Below are positions 41,724-49,905 of a stretch of DNA of 55,728 bases, piece by piece. Position 1 is the stretch's first letter. Each line of letters starts with the position of its first letter. The notes under the pieces are model-generated. The model made no database searches. It was not told the origin of the DNA and saw only the letters and a list, made by a program, of their open reading frames with translations. Source of the stretch: Acidimicrobiaceae bacterium (GTDB taxonomy: Bacteria > Actinomycetota > Acidimicrobiia > Acidimicrobiales > Palsa-688); the NCBI GenBank assembly GCA_003156595.1, contig PMHH01000125.1, positions 1 to 55,728 of the forward strand. The letters are read 5' to 3'. Position numbers and translations under genes: made by a program.

Positions 41724-42491
41724 CTACAGCACCACACCCATCCCACCGTCAACGCGGAGAACCGCCCCGGTTGTGTAGCTCGACGCCTCACTGGCCAGGT
41801 AGAGCGCGGCTCCGATCACCTCCTCGGGTCGCCCGGCTCGCCGCATCGGGAATCGCTGCCAGGCCACCTCGAACGCTTCGATGTCCCAGGCCTCGGAGAT
41901 GTCGGTCAGGAAGGGCCCTGCCATGATCGAGTTCACTCGCACACTCGGTCCCAGAGCTTGCGCGAACCCAGCCGTGAGGGAGTCGAGTCCGGCTTTGGCA
42001 GCCGCATAGGGGAGTTCGGCCGGCGTCGGGCGGATCGCCGCAACGCTGCTGACGTTGATGATCGATCCGCCGTCCGCGGCAGCCATCCGCTCGCCAACGA
42101 GGGCGGTGAGGCGGAACGGTCCCTTGAGGTTGACGCCGATGACCTTGTCAAACAGCTCCTCGGACACCTCACCGAGGGATGGATACAGCGGCGACATTCC
42201 GGCATTGTTGACGAGGATGTCGACCTTGCCGAACGCGGCGAAGGCAGTTTCGGCCAGCCGCTCCACCTCTGCCCAGTGGCCAACGTGGCAGCCGATACCG
42301 ATGGCCCGGCACCCGGTCTCGGTCCGGAGCTCCTCAGCGGTGGTCGCACATGCGTCGGCCTTCCTGCTGGCGACAATGACGTCGGCGCCCGCTCGGGCGA
42401 ATGCTCCGGCCATCTCCCGCCCGAGCCCGCGGCTACCGCCCGTTATCAGCGCGACCCGTCCCTCGAGGATCCGGCGGTCGTCGGCGTCCAT
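41724..42491 (-). CDS. SDR-family oxidoreductase
   Basis: A 255-residue SDR. TGGSRGLG near residues 18-25, VASRKADACATTAEEL after strand 2 (Arg favours NADPH), NNAG near 95, Ser in NVSSVAA, Tyr-Lys in YAAAKAGLDSL and TTGAVLRVDGG at the end. Start chosen at ATG 42491 (AGGGAGG 7 bases upstream) over TTG 42512. It is divergent from the acyl-CoA dehydrogenase and convergent with the kinase. In levulinate-type pathways an SDR takes the hydroxyacyl-CoA on to the ketone. Confidence 0.92.
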   Translation of the reverse strand: MDADDRRILEGRVALITGGSRGLGREMAGAFARAGADVIVASRKADACATTAEELRTETGCRAIGIGCHVGHWAEVERLAETAFAAFGKVDILVNNAGMSPLYPSLGEVSEELFDKVIGVNLKGPFRLTALVGERMAAADGGSIINVSSVAAIRPTPAELPYAAAKAGLDSLTAGFAQALGPSVRVNSIMAGPFLTDISEAWDIEAFEVAWQRFPMRRAGRPEEVIGAALYLASEASSYTTGAVLRVDGGMGVVL

Positions 42492-42509
42492 ATCTGCCTC
42501 CCTATTGAT

Positions 42510-42531
42510 CAATGATAACTGTTCTACTAGA
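42510..42531 (-). promoter_or_regulatory. AT-rich element in SDR/ACAD divergent gap
   Basis: Read on the minus strand it begins TCTAGTAG and ends AGTTATCATTG; 17 of 22 positions match the element at 37044-37065. It lies 19 bases before the SDR start in the 71-base gap shared with the acyl-CoA dehydrogenase. Confidence 0.5.
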
Positions 42532-42562
42532 TTAGGAAATCTGTTCTCGAGGAGGTGCCGCC

Positions 42563-43849
42563 GTGTGGGACTTCGAAACCGACCCGGTCTTCCAGGCCGA
42601 GCTTGACTGGGTCGAAGCGTTCGTTCGCGCCGAGGTGGAACCGGTAGACCAAGTGATCACCCACGCCTGGGACATGGAGGATCCTGTTCGCCAACGACTG
42701 ATCCCGCCCTTGCAGGAGAAGGTCCGGGAGCGAGGCTTGTGGGCGTGTCATCTCGGTCCCGCCCTGGGAGGCCCGGGATACGGGCAAGTGAAGTTGGCGC
42801 TCCTCAACGAAGTCCTGGGGCGGACCCACTCGGGGCCCATCGTCTTCGGCTGCCAGGCTCCCGACTCGGGTAACGCGGAGATCCTCGCTCACTACGGCTC
42901 GCCGGAGCTCAAAGAGCTGTACCTCCAGCCGCTGCTCGACAACAAGATCGTCTCTTGCTTTTCGATGACCGAGCCGCGAGGAGGATCCGATCCGACCAGT
43001 TTTACCACCCAAGCTGTGCTCGATGGAGGCGAGTGGGTCATCAACGGCGAGAAGTGGTTCTCCTCCCATGCCAAGTTCGCATCTTTCCTGATCGTGCTGG
43101 CGGTTACGGATCCCGAGGAGTCGTCACACCGTCGTATGTCGATGTTCGTCGTGCCCAAGCAAACCCCGGGCATCGAGATTGTCCGCAACGTCGGCCTGTA
43201 TGGGCACCCCGAGGGGGAGGGTACTCACGCGTACGTCCGCTACCACGACGTTCGGGTACCCCGAGATCATATGCTCGGCAACCGCGGTGACGGCTTTCTC
43301 GTCGCCCAAACCCGTCTCGGCGGCGGTCGGATCCACCACGCCATGCGGACCGTGGGCCTGGTGAAGAAGGCGTTCGACATGATGTGCGAACGGGCCCTCT
43401 CGCGGACCACGAAGGGCGAGCTGCTCGCTCGCAAACAGCTTGTCCAGGCCATGGTTGCCGACTCGTGGATCCAACTCGAGCAATTTCGCCTGCTCGTCCT
43501 CCGAACCGCGTGGAAGATCGACAAGTACAACGACTATCAGCGGGTCCGGGCCGATATCTCGGCTGTCAAAGCCGCGATGCCCCAAGTGCTGCATGACGTG
43601 GCGTCGCGAGCCCTCCAAGTCCATGGCTCGCTGGGGGCATCGGAGGAGATGCCGTTCGGAGCCATGGTGCTCGAGTCGTTCCACATGGGCCTGGCAGACG
43701 GACCGACCGAGGTTCACAAGGTGACACTGGCCCGGGAGTTGTTGACGAGTTACCGCGGTACCGAAGACCTGTTCCCAACTACTCACCTTCCGACGCTTCG
43801 GGCCGAGGCCCAGATTCGGTTCCAGGACCTCATTGACGTGGTCAGCTGA
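42563..43849 (+). CDS. Acyl-CoA dehydrogenase (ACAD10/11-like)
   Basis: A 428-residue FAD-dependent acyl-CoA dehydrogenase. The N-terminal helical domain opens MWDFETDPVFQAELDWVEAF, the flavin motif is SCFSMTEPRGGSDPTSF (about 131-147) and GEWVINGEKWFSSHAK (about 154-169), the C-terminal substrate half has RIHHAMRTVGLVKKAFDMMC and VASRALQVHGSLGASEEMPF, ending near LADGPTEVHKVTLAREL. The start MWDF and length match the ACAD10/11 C-terminal half and LvaC-like proteins. The proton-abstracting Glu is not evident at the usual 3' site. Divergent from the SDR and adjacent to the kinase, supporting a 4-hydroxyacyl-CoA role. Confidence 0.92.
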   Translation: MWDFETDPVFQAELDWVEAFVRAEVEPVDQVITHAWDMEDPVRQRLIPPLQEKVRERGLWACHLGPALGGPGYGQVKLALLNEVLGRTHSGPIVFGCQAPDSGNAEILAHYGSPELKELYLQPLLDNKIVSCFSMTEPRGGSDPTSFTTQAVLDGGEWVINGEKWFSSHAKFASFLIVLAVTDPEESSHRRMSMFVVPKQTPGIEIVRNVGLYGHPEGEGTHAYVRYHDVRVPRDHMLGNRGDGFLVAQTRLGGGRIHHAMRTVGLVKKAFDMMCERALSRTTKGELLARKQLVQAMVADSWIQLEQFRLLVLRTAWKIDKYNDYQRVRADISAVKAAMPQVLHDVASRALQVHGSLGASEEMPFGAMVLESFHMGLADGPTEVHKVTLARELLTSYRGTEDLFPTTHLPTLRAEAQIRFQDLIDVVS

Positions 43850-43894
43850 TGTCAGTGTCGTTGCGGCCCGACCGCGGCTAAGCGGCTTCTCATT

Positions 43895-44887
43895 GTGGAC
43901 GTCGGCATCATTCTCGGTGACGTTCCGGTTTCGACCTCCGCGCAGGCCCATCTCTCCATGCTCCTCCGGCAGGTTGAGGCGGCCCAGCGAGCGGGCGTCC
44001 GGTATATCACCATGGGCCAACACTTCCTCTACGACGGGTACCGGTGGCTTCAGCCCATTCCCACGCTGGCCCGGCTGGCCGCCGAGGTTTCACCGGAGAC
44101 CAAGCTGGTGACGACCGTCATCCTGCTGCCGCTCTACCATCCGGTGGTCGCGGCTGAGGAGTTGGCGACTCTTGACGTGGTCAGCGAGGGGCGCCTCATT
44201 GTCGGTGTTGGCCTGGGGTACCGACAGAGCGAGTTTGTCAACCTCGGCGTCGAATTCGACCAGCGAGTGGAGCGGTTCGAGGAGGCCCTCGAGCTCATGA
44301 CCCGACTCTGGACTGAGCCGCACGTTCGCCATCAGGGTCGCCATTTCGAGGTCGACGGCGACACGCATATCACGACCTGGCAGCAGCCCCGCCCACCGCT
44401 GTGGGTTGGAGCCGACTCCGCAGCTGGAGTACGCCGTGCTGCCCGGCTGGGCGACGCGTGGGTAATCGGTCCGAACAAGGACCCGGACAACATCGGTCGA
44501 CTCGTTGATGTCTTCGGCGCCGAGCGGACCCGACTGGGCCTGCCCGCCGCCACCCATCCCATCCGGCGTGACGTGGCCTTCGGGCCGAACCCCGACAACG
44601 CTCTCGCCGGTTTCGCGGCGCGAACGGCTGCCCGATATCGCGGCTACGCCACCAACGAGCGCTCCGGGTACGGTGCCGTGTCGCTGGAGTCCCTGGCTCG
44701 CCACGTCGTGCACGGCACGGTGGAGGACTGCGTGACGGCGGTACGGGGATTGGCCTCGCAGTTGCCGATCGGCCCCCTCATCGTTCGACCCCAGTGGCCA
44801 GGCATGACCACGGCAGAAGTCGTGTCGTACCTGGACCAGCTCGGGGGTCTGGTCGATGGGCTGCGGGGGCTCGAGCCGACTCGCTAG
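43895..44887 (+). CDS. LLM-class (F420/FMN) oxidoreductase
   Basis: A 330-residue luciferase-like monooxygenase. Opens VDVGIILGDVPVSTSAQAHL, then EAAQRAGVRYITMGQHFLYD, TKLVTTVILLPLYHPVVAAE, GRLIVGVGLGYRQSEFVNLG and PPLWVGADSAAGVRRAARLG. The barrel is complete; length and motifs fit the class. GTG start is 45 bases after the acyl-CoA dehydrogenase stop. Substrate unknown, but its neighbours suggest acyl-CoA or alicyclic oxidation. Confidence 0.9.
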   Translation: MDVGIILGDVPVSTSAQAHLSMLLRQVEAAQRAGVRYITMGQHFLYDGYRWLQPIPTLARLAAEVSPETKLVTTVILLPLYHPVVAAEELATLDVVSEGRLIVGVGLGYRQSEFVNLGVEFDQRVERFEEALELMTRLWTEPHVRHQGRHFEVDGDTHITTWQQPRPPLWVGADSAAGVRRAARLGDAWVIGPNKDPDNIGRLVDVFGAERTRLGLPAATHPIRRDVAFGPNPDNALAGFAARTAARYRGYATNERSGYGAVSLESLARHVVHGTVEDCVTAVRGLASQLPIGPLIVRPQWPGMTTAEVVSYLDQLGGLVDGLRGLEPTR

Positions 44888-44891
44888 CCCC

Positions 44892-45384
44892 TTAGCGCCC
44901 TGCCCCGTCCCGCTCCCACCATCGGGTGCTCGGTACATCGCTGCGGGACCAGTCGTACACGCAGACCCTCCGAGTGATTGCCCAGCGACCGTCCCGGCAG
45001 GCGAACTCGTCCAGGTACCGCCCGGCGTTCCAGTAATCAGTCCGCCGTCCTCCCTCTTTGGCGGTCAGGGCGCACACGAACTTGCACTCCGTCCGCGCCG
45101 CGTCGCCGTCAACCTCGATTTCGATATTGCCGATCAGGTGGAAACACACCTCGACGGGGGAGTCGGTGACGAGGGCCGGCGATGCGGTCCGCAAGTTCGT
45201 CCACCGGGCCGTCGAAACCTTCGTGGCACTCCGTCGCCCCTTCGTGGTAGCAGGACACGGAGAGGTCGACGTCGCCAGTGTCCGTGGCCCGGGCCCTCCG
45301 ATAGACGACACCGCGGATCTCGTCCCTTTCCATGAGGCGAAGAAGTGCGGCGCTCTCGCCAGCGGTATCGATTATCTTGCGCAT
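44892..45384 (-). pseudogene. SnoaL_4-type protein with frameshift
   Basis: Two frames make one NTF2-like protein of about 164 residues. N-terminal frame from 45384: MRKIIDTAGESAALLRLMER, RGVVYRRARATDTGDVDLSV, ATECHEGFDGPVDELADRI. At about 45175-45185 the frame shifts to SPALVTDSPVEVCFHLIGNI, DYWNAGRYLDEFACRDGRWA and RRVCVYDWSR. Both halves are good matches to a ring-hydroxylating-dioxygenase-beta-like SnoaL fold with the His in CFHLIGN. As it stands the gene is broken. Divergent from the SDR at 45450 with an inverted repeat between. Confidence 0.75.
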
Positions 45385-45385
45385 G

Positions 45386-45400
45386 ATTATTAGAGATAAT
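45386..45400. promoter_or_regulatory. Inverted repeat ATTAT-TAGAG-ATAAT in divergent gap
   Basis: Perfect 5-base arms, only one base outside the SnoaL start and 49 bases from the SDR start. Possible operator in the divergent promoter. Confidence 0.45.
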
Positions 45401-45449
45401 AGTGTTGGGGCGTCCGCTCGGCAAGAGCTCGGCAAGAGGAGGTCTCTCC

Positions 45450-46262
45450 ATGACAGCACCAGCACTGGCCGCGTACGACCTGACTGGGCGCACGGCCGTC
45501 GTGACGGGTGCCGGGTCGGGAATCGGTCGAGCGACGGCGGTTCTTCTCGGTAGCTGCGGTGCATCTGTCCTCTGCGCCGACATCGACGGAACGAGTGCAG
45601 GGATTACGAGCGCGCACATCGAGAGTGAGGGCGGCGCCGCTTGGTCTACTGCGGTAGACGTGGCCCGACGGGAGGAGATCGAAGGGGCGATCGATGAGGC
45701 GGTGACCCGTACCGGGCGGATTGACATTCTCGCCAACGTGGCGGGGATCGGTGAGCAGATGACCGCTCTCGCCGATGTGGACGACGTCATTCTCGAACGG
45801 GTTCTCGCGGTCAACCTCAAGGGGACCTTCTACGGGTGTCGCGCCGCGGCGCAGATCATGTCGAAGCAGGGAGTGGGAAACATCGTCAACGTCGCATCGA
45901 GTGTCGTCGACACCCCCGAGGTCACCGGATTGACCTGCTATGGGATGTCCAAGGCCGGCGTCGTGCAACTGACTCGGAGCCTGGCCCACGAGCTCGGCCC
46001 CAGCGGGGTGCGCGTCAACGCGGTAGCTCCCGGCTTCATCCTCACCCCTCACTCGTCGCGCCACTTCACCGACGCCGCGGGGCGGATCGACGAGGAGCAT
46101 CGCGATCGGTTCCTCAAGCGGTTTCGGGACGTGTCCCCGTTGGGAGAGATCGGTGACCCAACGGACGTCGCTCACGCCATCCTTTATCTGGCCAGCGACG
46201 CGTCCCGGTTTGTCACAGGTCAGGTTCTGCGCCCCAACGGTGGCCAGGCCATGCCCGGGTGA
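45450..46262 (+). CDS. SDR-family oxidoreductase
   Basis: A 270-residue classical SDR. TGAGSGIG (residues 18-25), ADIDGTSAGI after strand 2 (acidic residue, NAD+ preference), NVAG near 94, Ser in NVASSVVDTPE, YGMSKAG for Tyr/Lys, and FVTGQVLRPNGGQAM at the C-terminus. AAGAGGAGG precedes ATG 45450. Its TGA overlaps the GTG of the dehydrogenase that follows (GTGA at 46259-46262), so both are coupled. Likely acts on a hydroxy compound in the local pathway. Confidence 0.92.
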   Translation: MTAPALAAYDLTGRTAVVTGAGSGIGRATAVLLGSCGASVLCADIDGTSAGITSAHIESEGGAAWSTAVDVARREEIEGAIDEAVTRTGRIDILANVAGIGEQMTALADVDDVILERVLAVNLKGTFYGCRAAAQIMSKQGVGNIVNVASSVVDTPEVTGLTCYGMSKAGVVQLTRSLAHELGPSGVRVNAVAPGFILTPHSSRHFTDAAGRIDEEHRDRFLKRFRDVSPLGEIGDPTDVAHAILYLASDASRFVTGQVLRPNGGQAMPG

Positions 46263-47335
46263 GCGGCCAGATTGCAGGCCCCCTGCATCGGATCGCCGTC
46301 ATGCCTGGCGACGGGGTGGGGCCTGAGCTGGTGGGGCAGGCGGAACGGGTCTTGGAGGCCACGGCGGAGCTGGAGCCGTTCGGTTATGAGTTGGTGCGCT
46401 TCCCGCACAGCGGTTCCTATTACCGCACGACCGGGGTTCTGCTCGATCCCGCGGCATTTGACGACCTGCAGGCCTGCGACTCGCTCCTCTTCGGAGCAGC
46501 CGGGGACCCGGATCTTCCGATCGGGACCATGGAGAAGGCCCTCATTGTCGAGTTGTCCGCTCGACTCGGGCTGTCCGTTGGGATACGGCCGATCAAACTT
46601 CATGCGGAGTGGCTCTCTCCCCTCAAGGCGGCGGCCGCCCTCGACATTGTGATCGTGCGCGACACCACCGAAGGGGAGCTGGCGATTCCCGGTGGATCCC
46701 TGCACTCGGGGACACCGTTCGAGGCCACCGCGAGCATCGTGATGCACACTCGCCACGGCGTGGACCGGGCCCTGTCCCACGGTTTCGAGCTGGCTCGAAG
46801 GCGTCGTCGAAGGGTGGCAGTCGTCGCCCAAGCCAACGCTCTGGGCGCGCACCGGATCTGGCACGAGCGGGCAGTCGAGATGGCCCGGTACTACCCCGAC
46901 GTCGAACTGGAGCTCCTGTACCCCGACGCCGCGGCCATGGATCTCATCCGGTCGCCAGCGCGTTTCGACGTCATCGTCACCACGATCATGATTGGCGGCA
47001 TCCTCACCGATCTGGCGGCCGCCCTGGTCGGCGGGATCGGGCTGGTCGCGTCATCGCGCATCAACCTATCCAGTGGCTTCGGCATGTTCGAGCCGGCTCA
47101 CGGTTCGGCTCCGAAGTACACAGGAACCGGGCAAGTATGTCCGATTGCCACCATCGAGGCCGTGGCCATGCTGCTCGACCATCTCGGGGAGATGGAGGCT
47201 TCCAAACGGATCCACGTCGCGGTGTCTGAAGCGCTGTCGTCGAGGGAGATCCTCGACGTATCGACGGCATCCCAACTGGGAACGGCAGGAGCCACGGATG
47301 TTGTGCTCCACCGGATCGTCGGGGCAGCCAGATGA
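46259..47335 (+). CDS. Isopropylmalate/tartrate dehydrogenase-like protein
   Basis: A 358-residue metal-dependent beta-decarboxylating dehydrogenase-family protein. PGDGVGPELV (about 16-25), GIRPIKLHAEWLSPLK (substrate loop), DIVIVRDTTEGELA, metal site DVIVTTIMIGGILTDLAAAL, and NAD motif GMFEPAHGSAPKYTGTGQ and PIATIEAVAMLLDH are all in the usual order. Family members act on isopropylmalate, isocitrate, tartrate or homoisocitrate. No leucine genes are nearby, so tartrate-like or a pathway-specific 2-hydroxyacid is more likely. Coupled by GTGA to the SDR. Confidence 0.92.
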   Translation: MSGQIAGPLHRIAVMPGDGVGPELVGQAERVLEATAELEPFGYELVRFPHSGSYYRTTGVLLDPAAFDDLQACDSLLFGAAGDPDLPIGTMEKALIVELSARLGLSVGIRPIKLHAEWLSPLKAAAALDIVIVRDTTEGELAIPGGSLHSGTPFEATASIVMHTRHGVDRALSHGFELARRRRRRVAVVAQANALGAHRIWHERAVEMARYYPDVELELLYPDAAAMDLIRSPARFDVIVTTIMIGGILTDLAAALVGGIGLVASSRINLSSGFGMFEPAHGSAPKYTGTGQVCPIATIEAVAMLLDHLGEMEASKRIHVAVSEALSSREILDVSTASQLGTAGATDVVLHRIVGAAR

Positions 47336-47338
47336 CGG

Positions 47339-48229
47339 TCAGGCTTCGCTGAAGCGACGGAGTATCAGGCCCACGTCCTCGAAGGTGCGGGCGAAGGCGG
47401 CCAACGGGAGTACGACGGTGGTCGCTCCGGCCGCGGCGAAATCGGGGATAGTGGCAATGGTGGCCTCGAGGTCCGGGCCGGCGGCGCCGAGCCGTACCGG
47501 TAGAACCGCCCGAATCCTCAGTTCGGCGGGGTCGCGGCCACGCTCGGTGAAGTACCGCCGGAGCCCGGCCACGCCGGCACTGACGTGCTCGGAGGTGGCG
47601 CCACCTGGCGGCAGCCAGCCAGATCCGAGGGTGGCGATTCGCCGAGCGTTGGCTCCAACGGTCCCGCCACCGAACCAAATGGGCGGGCCCCCCGGCTGGG
47701 CGGGAACAGGATGGCACCAAACTTGGTGAAAGGATGACGTCGCGGATTCGAAGTCCACCGGCCCTCCTTGCCAGAGCCGCAGGCAGGCGTTCAAGGTGTC
47801 ATCCATGCGGGCGAAGCGACTCTCGAATGGGATACCGGCAGCCTCGAACTCGGCGCGTTGCCAACCGGCGCCGACTCCCAAGTCGAGGCGACCATGAGAC
47901 AACGCATCCAGGGTCGCTACCGACTTGGCGAAGACCGGCGCAGGGCGCAATGGCGCGATGACGATGCCAGTGGCGATCCGGATCTTCGTTGTCGATGCCG
48001 CCACGGCCGCGAGTAGGACGAATGGGTCCGGCCACTCCGTCGTCGATGGAAGCTCGAATGGCCCATATGGATACGCGCCGGTGGCTGCTCCCATCAACAC
48101 GTGCTCAGGAAGCACGAAGGCGTCGAGTGCGGCGTCCTCGGCGATGCCAGCGATCTCGACCAGGCGTCCGATGTCGCCCGCCAGCAGGTGGTCGCCGCCT
48201 GCGACGCTCGTTGCTTTGGCCAGTGGCAT
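47339..48229 (-). CDS. LLM-class (F420/FMN) oxidoreductase
   Basis: A 296-residue luciferase-like monooxygenase. LVEIAGIAEDAALDAFVLPE (residues 23-42), AASTTKIRIATGIVIAPLRP, LSHGRLDLGVGAGWQRAEFE, and PPIWFGGGTVGANARRIATL form the barrel core. It ends 4 bases from the convergent dehydrogenase and is divergent from the UGSC gene. Fifth LLM-type gene of the 10-kb area, with three intact. Confidence 0.9.
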   Translation of the reverse strand: MPLAKATSVAGGDHLLAGDIGRLVEIAGIAEDAALDAFVLPEHVLMGAATGAYPYGPFELPSTTEWPDPFVLLAAVAASTTKIRIATGIVIAPLRPAPVFAKSVATLDALSHGRLDLGVGAGWQRAEFEAAGIPFESRFARMDDTLNACLRLWQGGPVDFESATSSFHQVWCHPVPAQPGGPPIWFGGGTVGANARRIATLGSGWLPPGGATSEHVSAGVAGLRRYFTERGRDPAELRIRAVLPVRLGAAGPDLEATIATIPDFAAAGATTVVLPLAAFARTFEDVGLILRRFSEA

Positions 48230-48266
48230 TCAGGGTCGCCTCCTATCCCGTGATCGTCGGAGTCCC

Positions 48267-48294
48267 TTGACAACGAATCTATGCGACTTATAAT
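48267..48294 (+). promoter_or_regulatory. Near-consensus promoter of UGSC operon
   Basis: TTGACA (48267-48272), 16-base spacer, TATAAT (48289-48294), followed by AAAGGGAG before the ATG 48321. Both hexamers match the housekeeping consensus exactly, unusual in this GC-rich window. CCTAGAATA follows the -10 and resembles a piece at 39683-39690. Confidence 0.75.
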
Positions 48295-48320
48295 CCTAGA
48301 ATACAAAAAGGGAGCGCTCC

Positions 48321-48857
48321 ATGACGGTCGTGTTGTCACCTCGTCCACCAGTCACTGTTCAACGCCGCGGAGCCGGAGCCGTGGCGGGAAGCCTGAAGGG
48401 GAAGAAGGTCGGATTACGCCGAGACCAGTTCTGGCGTTCGTGGGATTGGGTGACCGACGAGTGGGCCGACGCGTTGCGGGCTGAGGGCGCCACCCCGGTG
48501 ATGTGGCGTGCGCCGGTTGGCAAGGGGGACAAGCAAGCTGTCGACGGAAGCGGTGAGTTCGCGGCGTTTCTGGACAGCATCGACGTCGCCATCACCGGGT
48601 TGTGCAATTGCGGGTCGTGCACGTTGTGGGCGGTTCACGACGGGCTCGCGGCGCTGAAGCACGACATCCCGACTGTGTTCGTGTCCACTGAGCATTTCGA
48701 ACGCCTGGCCCGAACCCTCGCCGACAAGGAGGGCTTCGACGACATCCGGATACATCTCCTTCCGTATCCCCTCGAAGGCCGGCTCGAGGACGACGTCCGC
48801 CAGGTCGCCCGCGAACATTTCGATGGGCTGCTCGCCGCCCTCGAGACGGTGCGCTGA
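48321..48857 (+). CDS. UGSC-family protein, cysteine form
   Basis: A 178-residue protein of the UGSC (seleno)protein family. The name-giving motif UGSC is here CNCGSC: ITGLCNCGSC at residues 91-100, with Cys97 in the place of selenocysteine (codon TGC, not TGA) and Cys100 as its partner. GSLKGKKVGLRRDQFWRSWD and WADALRAEGATPVMWRAPVG precede it, and IPTVFVSTEHFERLARTLAD follows. The fold is flavodoxin/thiol-redox-like by appearance; the activity is not established. Strong promoter and ribosome site. One base separates the stop from the next ATG. Confidence 0.85.
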   Translation: MTVVLSPRPPVTVQRRGAGAVAGSLKGKKVGLRRDQFWRSWDWVTDEWADALRAEGATPVMWRAPVGKGDKQAVDGSGEFAAFLDSIDVAITGLCNCGSCTLWAVHDGLAALKHDIPTVFVSTEHFERLARTLADKEGFDDIRIHLLPYPLEGRLEDDVRQVAREHFDGLLAALETVR

Positions 48858-48858
48858 C

Positions 48859-49905
48859 ATGGCCTCGACGCTTAGTGCCGATCGTTTTGATACCGACGTC
48901 GACACCCTGGCGTTTACCCGCTTTGCCATGGAACACGGGTGGGGCGACGGTCTGCCCTGCGTGGCACCGACCGAGGATCGAGTTGTCGAGTTCGTGGCCG
49001 CGAGCGGCCTGTCCGGCGACCACGTCATCGGAAAGCTGGCTCCGCTGCGGGCCGATTGCACCGTCGAGTTGGTGGCGATCAACTCTGTCATAGCCGGTGC
49101 CCCGGCTGAGGCGATGCCACTGATCTGCACCGTCATCTCGGCCATAGCCGAACCCGCGTTTGACCTGGCGGGCGTCAACGCGACCACGGCGTCAGTGACT
49201 CAGGCCGTTGTCGTCAATGGGGCCATCCGGGATCGCATCGACATCCCGTACCGGTACAGCGCGGTCGGCGGCTGGGCAGGACCGGCGCCCGCGATCGGCC
49301 GTGCCATTCGCCTGGTGATTCGCAACGTGGCCGGTCAGGTGTCGGGTCAGACCAGCGAGTCGGTGTTCGGACAACCCGGCCGGGTGACCGGCATCGTGGT
49401 CGGCGAATGGGAAGAGCGGTCGCCGTGGGTTCCCCTATCCGAGCGTCGCGGTGTGAGCGGTGATGCCGTCTCGGTATTCGGGGTCCTGGGCACTGCGAAC
49501 GTGCTGGATTCGGTGGCGGAGACCGGTGAGGAGCTATTGCAGGTCATGGGCCGTTCGCTCGGATTCATGGGCAACAACAACTTCTGTCAGGCGTCGCAGT
49601 TCGCCGATCAGCTGATAGCCGTCAATCCGATTTGGGCCAATGAGGTCATCGCGCGGGACATCCCATCGTTTGACGACGTGCGTCAGATCGTGTGGGAGGC
49701 GGCGAGTCTCCGTATCGACGAGTTCCCGGCGACACTGCACCCCGGCATCGAGGCGCGTGGTCGCATCAAGCCCAACGGTCGGGTCTACCTGATGGATTCT
49801 CCCGATGACCTCAACATCTTCGTTTGCGGTGGCCTCGGCAGTCTCCACGGCTGCATGTTCCCAGGCATGTCCAACCATCTTGCGGTTACCAAGGCGGTCA
49901 GTTGA
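48859..49905 (+). CDS. UGSC-associated conserved protein
   Basis: A 348-residue protein that I recognise as a regular partner of UGSC-family proteins. FTRFAMEHGWGDGLPCVAPT (residues 16-35) is the most characteristic segment (commonly GWTDGLPVVPPT). Other segments are AVVVNGAIRDRIDIPYRYSA, VSVFGVLGTANVLDSVAETG and FMGNNNFCQASQFADQL. Catalytic residues cannot be assigned; conserved Asp, Asn and Cys near 250-260 are candidates. No membrane segment or signal. Its stop overlaps the next ATG (TGATG at 49903), so the module is translated as a unit. Function unknown, likely an enzyme with a thiol or acyl intermediate. Confidence 0.7.
   Translation: MASTLSADRFDTDVDTLAFTRFAMEHGWGDGLPCVAPTEDRVVEFVAASGLSGDHVIGKLAPLRADCTVELVAINSVIAGAPAEAMPLICTVISAIAEPAFDLAGVNATTASVTQAVVVNGAIRDRIDIPYRYSAVGGWAGPAPAIGRAIRLVIRNVAGQVSGQTSESVFGQPGRVTGIVVGEWEERSPWVPLSERRGVSGDAVSVFGVLGTANVLDSVAETGEELLQVMGRSLGFMGNNNFCQASQFADQLIAVNPIWANEVIARDIPSFDDVRQIVWEAASLRIDEFPATLHPGIEARGRIKPNGRVYLMDSPDDLNIFVCGGLGSLHGCMFPGMSNHLAVTKAVS

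Noticed and set aside
48606-48620. Selenocysteine (TGA) in the UGSC motif
   Set aside because: The codon is TGC, so no SECIS or Sec insertion is needed.
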